A DNA stretch of 64,000 nucleotides from Gammaproteobacteria bacterium (GTDB lineage: Bacteria; Pseudomonadota; Gammaproteobacteria; GCA-001735895): NCBI GenBank assembly GCA_030066085.1, contig JASJCI010000033.1, positions 62,001 to 126,000 on the forward strand, read 5' to 3'. How positions within the stretch are numbered: the stretch's first letter is position 1; the number at the start of each line of letters is the position of its first letter. The notes beneath the pieces were generated by a model. It was given only the letters and a program-made list of their open reading frames with translations. It had not been told where the DNA came from and did not search any database. Positions 35,581 to 43,729 of the stretch are shown in pieces. The position numbers and the translations under genes were made by a program.

Positions 35581-36284
35581 TCGTGGACCTGTTGCTCTCG
35601 AGTATCGCCGATGCCTTTCGCCTGCTGTTCAGCGGTGACGCCGAGGTCTGGCGAATCGTCGCGATATCATTCAGCGTTTCGACCACGGCGATCCTGGCCG
35701 CGGTGCCACCGGCGCTGGCAATTGCCTTCGTACTCGCCTACGCCAGCTTTCCCGGCCGCCGGCTGCTGATCTCGCTGTTCAATACTTTCCTTTACATCCC
35801 GGCGGTGGTGATCGGGCTAACCCTGTTTATCCTGCTGTCGCGCCAGGGCCCGCTGGGTGATTTCAGGCTGCTATTCACGCAGACCGCGATGGTCATGGGC
35901 CAGTTTCTGCTCGCATTACCGATCCTGGTCTGCATGCTGCACACGGCGCTGCAGTCCGGCAACCGCGCCGCCTGGGAAACTGCCCGCACGCTCGGCGCCG
36001 GATCGCTGCGTGCGGTTGTTACCGTGCTGCACGAAATTCGCTTCGGCCTGCTGGCGGCGATAGTCACGGCTTACGGACGCATCATTTCGGAGGTCGGCGC
36101 GTCGATGATGCTCGGCGGCAACATCGCCGAGTACACGCGCAACATTCCGACCGCGATCGCGCTCGAAACCAGCCGCGGCGCATTCGCCGAAGGCATCGCG
36201 CTGGGCTCGGTCCTGCTGTTGCTCGCGTTTTTACTCAACCTGCTGTTGCAGTACGCCCAGGGTAAGGGCAGTATCCACCCATGA
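35577..36284 (+). CDS. tupB: Tungstate ABC transporter permease
   Basis: 235 residues with five to six helices and the EAA-type loop EIRFGLLAAIVTAYGRIISEVGASMMLGGNIAEYTR (in part), typical of TupB. The frame begins at a TTG overlapping the tupA stop (TTGA); a GTG two codons later is also possible. It overlaps the ATPase gene by ATGA. Confidence 0.9.
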   Translation: MIVDLLLSSIADAFRLLFSGDAEVWRIVAISFSVSTTAILAAVPPALAIAFVLAYASFPGRRLLISLFNTFLYIPAVVIGLTLFILLSRQGPLGDFRLLFTQTAMVMGQFLLALPILVCMLHTALQSGNRAAWETARTLGAGSLRAVVTVLHEIRFGLLAAIVTAYGRIISEVGASMMLGGNIAEYTRNIPTAIALETSRGAFAEGIALGSVLLLLAFLLNLLLQYAQGKGSIHP

Positions 36285-36997
36285 AACGCGACAACCGCAT
36301 AGCCTACCGCGCACTCATCAAGAGCTACGGCAAACGCCCGGTGCTCGAGGGCACCTCGCTGACGCTCGACGGCGGCGATTGTGTCGTCATCACCGGCGAA
36401 AACGGCGCCGGTAAAACCACCTTGCTGCGCATCCTCGCCGGACTCGAAAAACCCGACTACGGCAAAATCTCGATCGATGGCGGCAAATCGCTGAGCTGGC
36501 GACGGCAACGACGGCAGCTGCTGGCGACAGCCATGTACCTGCACCAGCAACCCTACATGCTGGACGCAACGGTGCGGCAAAACCTCGATTACGCGGCCAG
36601 GCTGAATTCGACACTCGTCGAGCCGCAACGGCAGGTCGACCGGGCACTCGACTGGGCCGGTCTCGCGGCACTCGCCGACCAGCCGGCAAAGAGCCTGTCC
36701 GGAGGCCAGCAGCAACGCGTCGCGCTGGCGCGGGCACGCCTGCGCGCGCCGCGTATCCTGCTGCTGGACGAACCATCCGCCAGCCTCGACAGCGACAGCC
36801 GCAGTCGCACCCTGCGAATGCTGAGCGAGTTTCGCGACAATGGGACCGCGATCGTAATCGTCACCCACGATCCGGAAGACTTTTTCACGCTCGCGAGCGA
36901 ACGGCTACGGCTCGAGAACCGCCGGCTACACGCCAACCGGACCACCCGGCCCGGCGTGGTCGAGCTCGACCGGATCCGGCGCAACCAGGCGATATGA
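36281..36997 (+). CDS. tupC: Tungstate ABC transporter ATP-binding protein
   Basis: 238 residues. Walker A GENGAGKT at 39-46, signature SLSGGQQQRVALARA, Walker B ILLLDEPSASLD, H-loop IVTHD. It overlaps both tupB and mobA by 4 nt, so five genes from tupA to mobB form one translation-coupled unit. Confidence 0.9.
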   Translation: MKRDNRIAYRALIKSYGKRPVLEGTSLTLDGGDCVVITGENGAGKTTLLRILAGLEKPDYGKISIDGGKSLSWRRQRRQLLATAMYLHQQPYMLDATVRQNLDYAARLNSTLVEPQRQVDRALDWAGLAALADQPAKSLSGGQQQRVALARARLRAPRILLLDEPSASLDSDSRSRTLRMLSEFRDNGTAIVIVTHDPEDFFTLASERLRLENRRLHANRTTRPGVVELDRIRRNQAI

Positions 36998-37587
36998 GCA
37001 TCACCACTGCCGATATCACCGCTGTGATTCTCGCCGGCGGGCAGGGCCGGCGCATGGGCGGCGAGGACAAGGGTCTGCTCGATTATCGTGGTCGACCGCT
37101 GGTGGCGACCCTGATCGACAAGCTGCAGCAGCAGTCGGTCGCAATCCTGATCAACGCCAATCGCAATCCGGCACAATACGCTGCCTACGGTTATCCCGTG
37201 GTAGCCGATCGACTCGATGACTACCAGGGCCCACTAGCAGGCTTTGCCAGCGCGATGACCGCGGTCGACACGCGCTTCATCCTGACCCTGCCCTGCGACG
37301 CGCCGCTGCTGGCAGCCGACTACGTCGCCCGCTTTAGCGCCGCGCAGGCAGCCGCCGACGCGGGTATCGTGGTTGCCCACGATGGCGAACGGCTGCAGCC
37401 GGTGCACGCGTTGATCCGGGTCGACCTGTTACCCGACCTGCAGCGTTATCTCACCGCAGGCGAACGCAAGATCGATCGCTGGTACGCTCGTCACGACTAT
37501 CGCGTCGTCGATTTTGCGGATCGCGCCGAGATGTTCCGCAATATCAATACCCCGGCCGATCAACAGGCCCTGGATAGTACGCCGTGA
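36994..37587 (+). CDS. mobA: Molybdenum cofactor guanylyltransferase
   Basis: Links GMP to the pyranopterin to make the guanine dinucleotide cofactor of DMSO-reductase-family enzymes. 197 residues. N-terminal LAGGQGRRMGGEDKGLL and the metal-binding TLPCDAPLL are intact. Its position in the tup operon couples metal uptake to cofactor finishing. Note that AOR-type enzymes carry a bis-pyranopterin without nucleotide, so mobA implies another client enzyme. Confidence 0.94.
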   Translation: MSITTADITAVILAGGQGRRMGGEDKGLLDYRGRPLVATLIDKLQQQSVAILINANRNPAQYAAYGYPVVADRLDDYQGPLAGFASAMTAVDTRFILTLPCDAPLLAADYVARFSAAQAAADAGIVVAHDGERLQPVHALIRVDLLPDLQRYLTAGERKIDRWYARHDYRVVDFADRAEMFRNINTPADQQALDSTP

Positions 37588-38120
37588 ACGAGTCGATCCC
37601 CATCCTCGGCTTCAGCGCCTGGAGCGGTACCGGCAAAACCACGCTGCTGCGCCAGCTGATACCGGCCCTGCAACAACGCGGTTTGCGCGTATCGGTTATC
37701 AAGCACGCGCACCATCACTTCGACCTGGATTTTCCCGGCAAGGACAGTTACGAGTTGCGCAAGGCCGGCGCCAACCAGACCGTCATCTGCACCACGACAC
37801 GGATGGCAATGATCACCGAGTTCGATACACCGGCGCAGGAGCCAGCGCTGGCCGATATCGTCGCCATGCTCGACACCAGCCGGGCCGACCTGGTGCTGGT
37901 CGAAGGCTACAAGGATATCCGCTTTCCGAAGATCGAACTGCGCCGGGCGGCGCTGGGTAAACCCTGGCTCTACCCGCAGGACGACAGCGTGATCGCGATA
38001 GCCTGCGACGAGGGGCCGGCCGGTGACATCACCATTCCGTTGCTCGATATCAACGATATCGAGGGGATTGCCCGATTCATCTGCGCGGATTTTCTCGGCG
38101 ATCGACAAGCCGTCGTTTGA
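37584..38120 (+). CDS. mobB: Molybdopterin-guanine dinucleotide biosynthesis adapter MobB
   Basis: A P-loop GTPase that assists MobA. 178 residues from a GTG overlapping the mobA stop. Walker A SGTGKTT at 14-20, then VIKHAHHHFDLDFPGKDSYELRKAGA and LVLVEGYKD, all family marks. Last gene of the tup-mob unit. Confidence 0.93.
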   Translation: MNESIPILGFSAWSGTGKTTLLRQLIPALQQRGLRVSVIKHAHHHFDLDFPGKDSYELRKAGANQTVICTTTRMAMITEFDTPAQEPALADIVAMLDTSRADLVLVEGYKDIRFPKIELRRAALGKPWLYPQDDSVIAIACDEGPAGDITIPLLDINDIEGIARFICADFLGDRQAVV

Positions 38121-38129
38121 CGCGCCGAG

Positions 38130-38564
38130 CTAGTCGAGCTGCGCGCGCGCCCAGCGCACGATGTCGGCGGCGTTCATCGCACCCGGCTGGCGCGCGATCT
38201 CACGACCGTGGCGAAACAGCGCCAGCGTAGGAATACTGCGAACGGCAAAGCGGGCGCCGAGCTGCGGCTCGGCCTCGGTGTCGACCTTGGCCACGCGCAG
38301 CTGCGGCTCGAGCTCGCGCGCGGCCTGTTCGAACTGCGGCGCCATCATGCGGCAGGGTCCGCACCAGGGAGCCCAGAAATCGACCAGCAGCGGCAGGTCG
38401 CCGCGCCCGGCGTGACGATCGAAGCTGGCGCTGGTCAGGGCCAGCGGCCGACCGTCGAACAGGGGCTGATGGCACTTGCCGCAGCGCGGGTTGTCGCCGA
38501 GTCGGTCCCGCGCGATTCGATTGAGCGCGCTGCAGCCCGGGCAGACGACGTGCAGCCTGTCCAT
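38130..38564 (-). CDS. trxC: Thioredoxin 2 (zinc-finger type)
   Basis: 144 residues from the ATG at 38564, sharing one base with the cbpM stop (TGATG). The N-terminal zinc site has two CxxC pairs (CPGC at 8-11 and CGKC), then the thioredoxin domain with active site WCGPC. TrxC reduces protein disulfides under oxidative stress. Co-transcription with cbpA and cbpM suggests a protein-quality-control unit. Confidence 0.94.
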   Translation of the reverse strand: MDRLHVVCPGCSALNRIARDRLGDNPRCGKCHQPLFDGRPLALTSASFDRHAGRGDLPLLVDFWAPWCGPCRMMAPQFEQAARELEPQLRVAKVDTEAEPQLGARFAVRSIPTLALFRHGREIARQPGAMNAADIVRWARAQLD

Positions 38565-38890
38565 CAGCAAGTCCCCGGTTCGAAATGACGCAAGCGAGCC
38601 CGCAGGCTCTCGACTTCCTCGAGCAGTTCCAGCGCGAGCGCAATACCGGGTGTATTCACCCCCAGGTCGCGCTGCAGGCGCTGCGCGCGCCGGACCCGGC
38701 GCAAGTGAAGCGCGTGAAAGCGCCAGCGCGCCGGAGTGCGCCCCCGCGGCTCGACGATCCCTTCCTCGACCAGTTCGAAAATGCGCTCGGCCGGCAGCTG
38801 GCAGGCCCGGCAGAGTTCCGCCAGCGACAGCTCGATGCCGTCGTCGAGCAGTTCACCGCGCAGCGCGTTGTCCGCTTGCGCGCGGCTCAT
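38564..38890 (-). CDS. cbpM: Chaperone modulatory protein CbpM
   Basis: 108 residues, a MerR-like helical protein: LSLAELCRACQLPAERIFELVEEGIVEPRG (in part) and FHALHLRRVRRAQRLQRDLGV. It binds the J-domain of CbpA and restrains it. It overlaps cbpA by 4 nt and is followed by trxC. Confidence 0.88.
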   Translation of the reverse strand: MSRAQADNALRGELLDDGIELSLAELCRACQLPAERIFELVEEGIVEPRGRTPARWRFHALHLRRVRRAQRLQRDLGVNTPGIALALELLEEVESLRARLRHFEPGTC

Positions 38891-39831
38891 GACCTGACTC
38901 CGAGCCCGGCACGCGGATCGAAACTGGTGGCGCGCTGCAGGTCGAGGTAAGCCTGCTTCGCCGCTTCGCTGTCGGCGCGCGGCAGCACAATTTGCAGGAC
39001 CACGTAGAGATCGCCCGGCCTGCGCGCCGGAATACCGCGTCCCTGCAGGCGCAGCTTGCGCCCGGCCGCCGAATTGGGCGGAATCTTCAGGTCGATTCGT
39101 CCCTCCGGGGTCGGTACCTGCACGCTGGCGCCGAGCGCCGCCTCCCAGGGCGCAACCGGCAGATCGATGAAAATATCGGTGCCGTCGACGCGGTACAGCG
39201 GGTGTGGCTTGAAGTCGACTTCGAGAAACAGGTCGCCGGCTTCGCCCTGCCCCATTCCCGGTGTGCCCTGTTTGCCCAGCCGGATGTGCTGACCCTGGCG
39301 CACACCGCGCGGGATGCGCACGTTGAGCGTGCGCTCGCTGACCTGCGGACGCCCGTCTGCTCCGAGCCGGCTCTGCTGCAGCGTGATCGTGCGCGTGGCG
39401 CCGCTGTAGGCATCCTCGAGGTCGATGCTGATGCGGGCAAAGGTATTGTCGCCGCGCGCGTGGAACTCGCGCCCGCCGTGACCGCCGAATCCGCGTCCGA
39501 ACAGGGTTTCGAAAAAATCGCTGAAATCGGCCGAGTCGCCACCGCTGAAACCGCCGCCGTGAAACTCGAAGCCCTGGTTCCAGTCCGGCGGTGGACGAAA
39601 ATCCTGGCCCGCCTGCCAGTTGGCGCCGAGCCGGTCGTAGGCGGCACGTTTTTCCGGGTCCTTCAGCACCTCGTAGGCTTCGCCGATTTCCTTGAAACGC
39701 TGCTCGGCATCGGTTTCCTGGCTGACATCCGGGTGATACTTGCGCGCGAGCTTGCGGTACTCGCGCTTGATTTCATCCCGGGTCGCGCTGCGCTTGACGC
39801 CAAGGGTATCGTAATAGTCTCTGAACTCCAT
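38887..39831 (-). CDS. cbpA: Curved DNA-binding protein / DnaJ-class co-chaperone
   Basis: 314 residues. J-domain at 1-70 with HPD at 33-35, a G/F-rich linker (about 75-120; FHGGGFSGGDSADFSDFFETLFGRGFGG in part), then two C-terminal beta domains with a dimerisation tail. No zinc finger, as expected for CbpA. It stimulates DnaK and can bind DNA. It heads cbpA-cbpM-trxC and has a sigma-32-like promoter upstream. Confidence 0.94.
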   Translation of the reverse strand: MEFRDYYDTLGVKRSATRDEIKREYRKLARKYHPDVSQETDAEQRFKEIGEAYEVLKDPEKRAAYDRLGANWQAGQDFRPPPDWNQGFEFHGGGFSGGDSADFSDFFETLFGRGFGGHGGREFHARGDNTFARISIDLEDAYSGATRTITLQQSRLGADGRPQVSERTLNVRIPRGVRQGQHIRLGKQGTPGMGQGEAGDLFLEVDFKPHPLYRVDGTDIFIDLPVAPWEAALGASVQVPTPEGRIDLKIPPNSAAGRKLRLQGRGIPARRPGDLYVVLQIVLPRADSEAAKQAYLDLQRATSFDPRAGLGVRS

Positions 39832-39848
39832 CGTATCTCGCGTGAAAA

Positions 39849-39871
39849 CGGCCGGGACCAGGTCCCGGCCG
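39849..39871 (-). promoter_or_regulatory. Strong hairpin in the cbpA 5' leader
   Basis: CGGCCGGGACC and GGTCCCGGCCG are perfect 11-bp arms around one base. On the minus strand the hairpin is followed by TTTTC and ends 17 nt before the cbpA ATG. It could terminate or attenuate transcription, or control access to the weak ribosome binding site. Confidence 0.5.
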
Positions 39872-39903
39872 CTGAAAGTCTGGTTTCACAATATCCCCCA
39901 TTA

Positions 39904-39931
39904 ATGTGGGGATAATCGGGCGAGATACAAG
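39904..39931 (-). promoter_or_regulatory. Sigma-32-like heat-shock promoter of cbpA-cbpM-trxC
   Basis: On the minus strand CTTGTA (39926-39931) and CCCCACAT (39904-39911) are 14 nt apart. The sigma-32 consensus is CTTGAA, 11-16 nt, CCCCATnT. The -10 half also lies in an inverted repeat TATCCCC-N9-GGGGATA. Confidence 0.6.
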
Positions 39932-39940
39932 CCTGTCCGC

Positions 39941-40381
39941 CTAGCCGCCCGCCAGGCCCGGCCAGTTACGATCGCCCGCGGAAATCCTGTCATCGACGTC
40001 CTTGAGCCAGGTGCTGCGCACCGACAGGGAGTAATTCAGAAAGAGTCTGCCGTTGTGAATGGTCCAGGCCTCGGGCACGGTCGATGCGGTGTAACCCTCG
40101 CTGACCGCGTAGGCACAAAAACCGTTGTAGGCCGGCGCATATTTTTCCGGGTCGGCGGCAAACAGGTCCCGGTTGGCGGCACTCTTGAAGTGCCACTTGT
40201 GCCCCTTCCAGTCCAGGCTGTATTGCGCGTCGCCCTTTACCGGCTTTTGCTCGAGGTGGTAGGCCACCGGATCGTAGCCGCGAATCGCGGCGCCCCAGCG
40301 GCTGAAAACCTTTTCGGCCGCGAGCAGCGGCCGGCTCACCAGCATCAGCGCGGGCAGACAAACAAACGTGCGACGTAACAT
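39941..40381 (-). CDS. Exported YHS-domain protein
   Basis: 146 residues with a signal peptide ending LLAA (about residue 22). The YHS fold is visible: IRGYDPVAYH, YSLDWKGHKWHFKSAANRDLF, DPEKYAPAYNGFCAYAVSEG. Such domains are thought to bind metal or haem in the periplasm, but the role is unknown. It lies upstream of the cbpA promoter, so cbpA transcription may also read through from it. Confidence 0.85.
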   Translation of the reverse strand: MLRRTFVCLPALMLVSRPLLAAEKVFSRWGAAIRGYDPVAYHLEQKPVKGDAQYSLDWKGHKWHFKSAANRDLFAADPEKYAPAYNGFCAYAVSEGYTASTVPEAWTIHNGRLFLNYSLSVRSTWLKDVDDRISAGDRNWPGLAGG

Positions 40382-40496
40382 GAATTCCCCGAATCAGAAA
40401 AGAGCGACGCCCTGTTAGACGCCTCGCCGCCGATAAGTTCCACCGGCAGGCGCGCGAGACCCGGCAGGCACGGGCGTTGATGCTGGCAAAGGCAGG

Positions 40497-41057
40497 TTAT
40501 TCGACGCGGACGATGAACAGCTTGCGCTCGTTGGTTTCGAGGTTGAACTGGGAACGGCTGGTATGGTTGATATGCCGACCGTAACAATGCAGCGACAGGG
40601 TCATGCGGTCGCTTTCGTTGCTGACCCGATGGATGCCGCCGGTTTTCACGCACACCAGCTCGCCTTCGGGTGCGGCAAAATCGTCCTTGACCTCGAGCTC
40701 GGCGTAGTCGTCGCGGCTGCCGTCGTCGACCCGCCGGTAACGCACGTTGCGTTCGGTGCCCTCGATACCCGCGACCAGCGCCCAGGTACCGTGATCGTGC
40801 GGTGGAGTGCCGCGCCCCGGCAGCCAGTTGACGACGAACACGGCGAGGCTGTGATCGGCTTCTTCGTGCAGCAGGTGCACGCCGAATCCCTGTTCCTCGT
40901 CGGCTTCGTAATACTCTGGCCGCAACCAGGACTTGTCCGCCACCAGGCGTTGCGCCAGCGGCCCGAGGCGGGTAAAGATCTCGTCTTCGTCGGCGGCGGA
41001 GCCGGCGATCGTGCGCAGGTCGGCGACGTAGTCCTGCACCGAATATGTTTCGCTCAT
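40497..41057 (-). CDS. Cysteine/thiol dioxygenase-like cupin
   Basis: 186 residues from the ATG at 41057. Cupin iron ligands H87 and H89 (PPHDHGTW) and H143 (GGIHRVSN), with Tyr159 in SLHCYGRH, match the cysteine dioxygenase / 3-mercaptopropionate dioxygenase family. It would oxidise a thiol to a sulfinate with O2. It follows the MoeB-like gene by 5 nt at the end of the aor operon, which suggests a role in sulfur supply or removal of thiols; that is inference. Confidence 0.8.
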   Translation of the reverse strand: MSETYSVQDYVADLRTIAGSAADEDEIFTRLGPLAQRLVADKSWLRPEYYEADEEQGFGVHLLHEEADHSLAVFVVNWLPGRGTPPHDHGTWALVAGIEGTERNVRYRRVDDGSRDDYAELEVKDDFAAPEGELVCVKTGGIHRVSNESDRMTLSLHCYGRHINHTSRSQFNLETNERKLFIVRVE

Positions 41058-41062
41058 GGTGT

Positions 41063-41818
41063 TTACCTCGCTTGCCGGTCGCCGCCACAGGCGGGACAGT
41101 TGGGATTTTTCGGCAGGGTAACGCCCTGCCACTGCATTGCCAGCGCATCGAACAGCAGCAGCCGATTGACCATTTCCTCGCCCTGGCCGGCCAGCAGCAG
41201 CAGGGTTTGCACCGCCTGCATGGTGCCGATCACGCCGACCACCGGGCCGAGCACGCCTTCGAGTTCGCAGGATTCCTCGGCGCCGAAAGCCCGGGGGTAG
41301 AGGCACTGGTAACAGGCGCTGCCAGCCGCCGGCTGGTAGTTCATGATCTGGCCTTCGAGCCGGATCGCGGCGCCGCTGACCAGTGGCGTGGCGGTGTCGA
41401 CGCAGGCCCGGTTGACCTCGAAGCGGGTCGGAAAGTTGTCACTGCAGTCGAGCACGATATCGGCCGCGCGCACCGCCTCGACCAGCTCGCTGCCTTCGAG
41501 CTGGTAACCGATCGTTTCGACCTGGCAATCCGGATTGAGCGCCGTCAGCGTGCGCTTGCCGGATTCGACCTTGTCGTCGCCGACCGCGTCATCGGCGTGA
41601 ATGATCTGGCGCTGCAGGTTGGAGCTTTCGACCACGTCGTAGTCGCACAGCACCAGTTTGCCGATACCGCCGGCGGCGAGGTACATCGCGGCCGGTGATC
41701 CGAGGCCGCCGACACCGATGATCAGCGCTGTTGCATCGAGAATCGACTGCTGCCCGGACTCGCCGATCGCCGGCAGGCGGATCTGGCGCGCGTAGCGATC
41801 TTTATCCGACTGGTTCAT
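41063..41818 (-). CDS. moeB: MoeB/ThiF-type adenylyltransferase of the aor operon
   Basis: Activates the C-terminal Gly-Gly of a MoaD-type sulfur carrier as acyl-adenylate. 251 residues. ATP loop GVGGLGS at 35-41, DCSDNFPTRFEVN, and two zinc CxxC pairs (CYQC and CPAC). It overlaps the unknown 104-residue gene by 4 nt, and the MoaD-like gene is just upstream. In Aromatoleum-type clusters a MoeB-like gene similarly follows the AOR genes. Confidence 0.92.
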   Translation of the reverse strand: MNQSDKDRYARQIRLPAIGESGQQSILDATALIIGVGGLGSPAAMYLAAGGIGKLVLCDYDVVESSNLQRQIIHADDAVGDDKVESGKRTLTALNPDCQVETIGYQLEGSELVEAVRAADIVLDCSDNFPTRFEVNRACVDTATPLVSGAAIRLEGQIMNYQPAAGSACYQCLYPRAFGAEESCELEGVLGPVVGVIGTMQAVQTLLLLAGQGEEMVNRLLLFDALAMQWQGVTLPKNPNCPACGGDRQAR

Positions 41819-42129
41819 CCCCCGCCCTTGTGAAAATACTGGTGAAAGCGATGAAAAAACGCCTCGCGCGCGCTTTCGTCAGTACCGGTAAAGCGGAATT
41901 GTACCTTCAGTACGGGTAGATTGAACAATCCGAGCTTGCGCGCGGGTTGCTCGATGACCCGGATGACCAGGTCGAAAGGCCGGTCGTCGCGCGAGATCGA
42001 CCAGCAGTGGCGCGCGGTCCCGTGCAGGACATAGCCGCTGTCGCGGGTCACAAAAGGGCCACCGAGGACCTTGCCGAACTCGTCGGCGCCATAGCCCATT
42101 TCATACTCGACCTCGTGCGAGGCGGACAT
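41815..42129 (-). CDS. Unrecognised 104-residue protein of the aor/tungsten operon
   Basis: 104 residues, soluble, no signal peptide. Start at the ATG at 42129, 4 nt after the MoaD-like stop; it overlaps moeB by 4 nt. Visible: HEVEYEMGYGADEFGKVLGG, SGYVLHGTARHCWSISRDD, LPVLKVQFRFTG and a His-rich end FHRFHQYFHKGGG. The pattern is alternating beta strands and helices. It is not MoaE (too short, no MoaE motifs). Being translated between the sulfur carrier and its activator, it is likely a cofactor or AOR maturation factor. It also ends in GGG, which is curious. Confidence 0.65.
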   Translation of the reverse strand: MSASHEVEYEMGYGADEFGKVLGGPFVTRDSGYVLHGTARHCWSISRDDRPFDLVIRVIEQPARKLGLFNLPVLKVQFRFTGTDESAREAFFHRFHQYFHKGGG

Positions 42130-42133
42130 GGCC

Positions 42134-42388
42134 TCAGCCGCCGGCGACCGGTGGCCAGATCGAAACCGTATCGCCTTCGACCAGGACGCGCTGATCGCGG
42201 GGCTCGCCACAGTTGACGAAATGCCCGTTCACCAGCACCAGGTGCGCCTCGGCATCCGAGATATGGTATTGCCGGATCAGCTGGTTGAGCGTGATACCGT
42301 CGTCGACGCGTATTTCCCGCCGAAACCGGTGCTTGCCCGGCGGCAGGTATTTCATCAGCGACGCATACAACTCGATATTGACGTTCAT
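42134..42388 (-). CDS. MoaD/ThiS-like sulfur carrier of the aor operon
   Basis: 84 residues, ubiquitin-like fold with C-terminal Gly-Gly (PPVAGG). NIELYASLMKYLPPG and VEGDTVSIWPPVAGG are typical. It would carry thiocarboxylate sulfur, after activation by the adjacent MoeB, into the pyranopterin of the tungsten cofactor. A second, different MoaD is encoded after moeA. Confidence 0.88.
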   Translation of the reverse strand: MNVNIELYASLMKYLPPGKHRFRREIRVDDGITLNQLIRQYHISDAEAHLVLVNGHFVNCGEPRDQRVLVEGDTVSIWPPVAGG

Positions 42389-42422
42389 ACCCGCTCTCTG
42401 ACCGCCGGCGGCCTCAACAGTT

Positions 42423-43676
42423 TCAGGAATAACCGAGTTCCTGGGTACTGGCGAGGTAAGCCTCCATGACCGCGGTGGGGTCAGCCATCAGCCGGTCCTT
42501 CCAGTTGGCGAGATCGATCTTCGACTCGATCAGGCCGCGCAGCACGCCGACGTGCTGGGTCTTGCCGACGGCGCTGGCGCCGACCAGCGTGTTGCCGTCG
42601 AACTGCAGGTTGATGTACTGGAACTCGTCCGGGTTGTACAGCTCGGTGCTGTCACCGCCGTCGACGCCCATCCACAGGCCGAAGGAACAGGAAATCAGCC
42701 CGACGGTATCGAGTACGTTCATGTTGAGCGTACCGTGGTGCTCGTCGTCGCGGCCGGCCATGTTGAGCGCGGCGATGCGGCCGTGATCGGTCGCGGTCGG
42801 CTGGATCGCCTGCACCTCGAAGTTGCCGGTCGAAAAATCCACCCCCTGGGCCACGTCACCCGCGGCGTAAACGTCCGGGTTGCTGCTCTGCATGCGGCGG
42901 TTGACCAGGATTCCCTGGTCGAGCTTGATATCGGTACCCTCGACCAGCGAAGTGTTAGCCTTGACACCGGTGGCGGTAATCACCAGCGCGGCGCTGAGCT
43001 TGCCGCCATCACTGAGTTCGACCTCGACCTGGCCGTTGCCGGCATCGGCGATGGACTGCACGCTGCACGAGGTGTGCACATCGATACCCTCGTTCTTGCA
43101 CCAGGTTTCGAGCAGGCCGCCAGCCTTGTCGTCGAGCATGCGCGGGACCATGCGATTGCCCATCTCGACTACGGCGAGATTCACGCCGCGCTTGACCAGC
43201 GCCTCGAGAATGATGCAGCCGATGAAGCCGGCGCCGATCAATACGACGTTCGATCCCGGCTGCGCCAGGCGGATGATGTTGCGCGAATCCTCGAGCGTCC
43301 AGCAGGAATGCACCTGCGGCAGGTCGAGCCCGGGAATCGGCGGACTGATCGGGTTCGAGCCGGTCGCGATCAGCAGCTTGTCGTAAGCGCGGCTGCTGCC
43401 GTCGGCCAGCGTCACGCTTTTGCCCGCGGTATCGACCGCGTCGACCTTTTGCTGCACCACCTCGATATTCTGCGACGCGAAGTGCGCCCTCGGATCGCGC
43501 AGGTAAGTGCCCGACTCCTCGATATTGTCGATCAGGTAGTACGGAATCGCCATGCGCGAGTACGGCGGTTCGGGTTCGTCGCCGATGATGGCTATGCTGC
43601 AGTCCGGATCACATTTGCGCAGGGTCTCGGCGGCGACCACGCCGGCCGGCCCTGCCCCGATAATCAAGTGTTGCAT
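42423..43676 (-). CDS. aorC: FAD-dependent NAD(P)H oxidoreductase, AorC-like subunit
   Basis: 417 residues. FAD loop GAGPAG at 7-12, NAD loop GAGFIG near 150, and the second FAD motif VYAAGDVAQG, as in NADH-dependent ferredoxin and rubredoxin reductases. Size (about 45 kDa) and place match the AorC subunit of AorABC-type aldehyde oxidoreductases, which passes electrons to NAD+. A strong stem-loop separates it from aorB. Confidence 0.85.
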   Translation of the reverse strand: MQHLIIGAGPAGVVAAETLRKCDPDCSIAIIGDEPEPPYSRMAIPYYLIDNIEESGTYLRDPRAHFASQNIEVVQQKVDAVDTAGKSVTLADGSSRAYDKLLIATGSNPISPPIPGLDLPQVHSCWTLEDSRNIIRLAQPGSNVVLIGAGFIGCIILEALVKRGVNLAVVEMGNRMVPRMLDDKAGGLLETWCKNEGIDVHTSCSVQSIADAGNGQVEVELSDGGKLSAALVITATGVKANTSLVEGTDIKLDQGILVNRRMQSSNPDVYAAGDVAQGVDFSTGNFEVQAIQPTATDHGRIAALNMAGRDDEHHGTLNMNVLDTVGLISCSFGLWMGVDGGDSTELYNPDEFQYINLQFDGNTLVGASAVGKTQHVGVLRGLIESKIDLANWKDRLMADPTAVMEAYLASTQELGYS

Positions 43677-43699
43677 GGTTTACACCCTAACAGAGGAAA

Positions 43700-43722
43700 G
43701 CCCCCGCCAATGTGGCGGGGGC
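43700..43722 (-). terminator. Stem-loop between aorB and aorC (partial terminator or mRNA stabiliser)
   Basis: A perfect 10-bp GC-rich stem (GCCCCCGCCA/TGGCGGGGGC) with a 3-nt loop, followed on the minus strand by CTTTCC. The U-tract is short, so it probably gives partial termination or protects the aorAB part of the mRNA. Confidence 0.55.
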
Positions 43723-43729
43723 CGATGGA

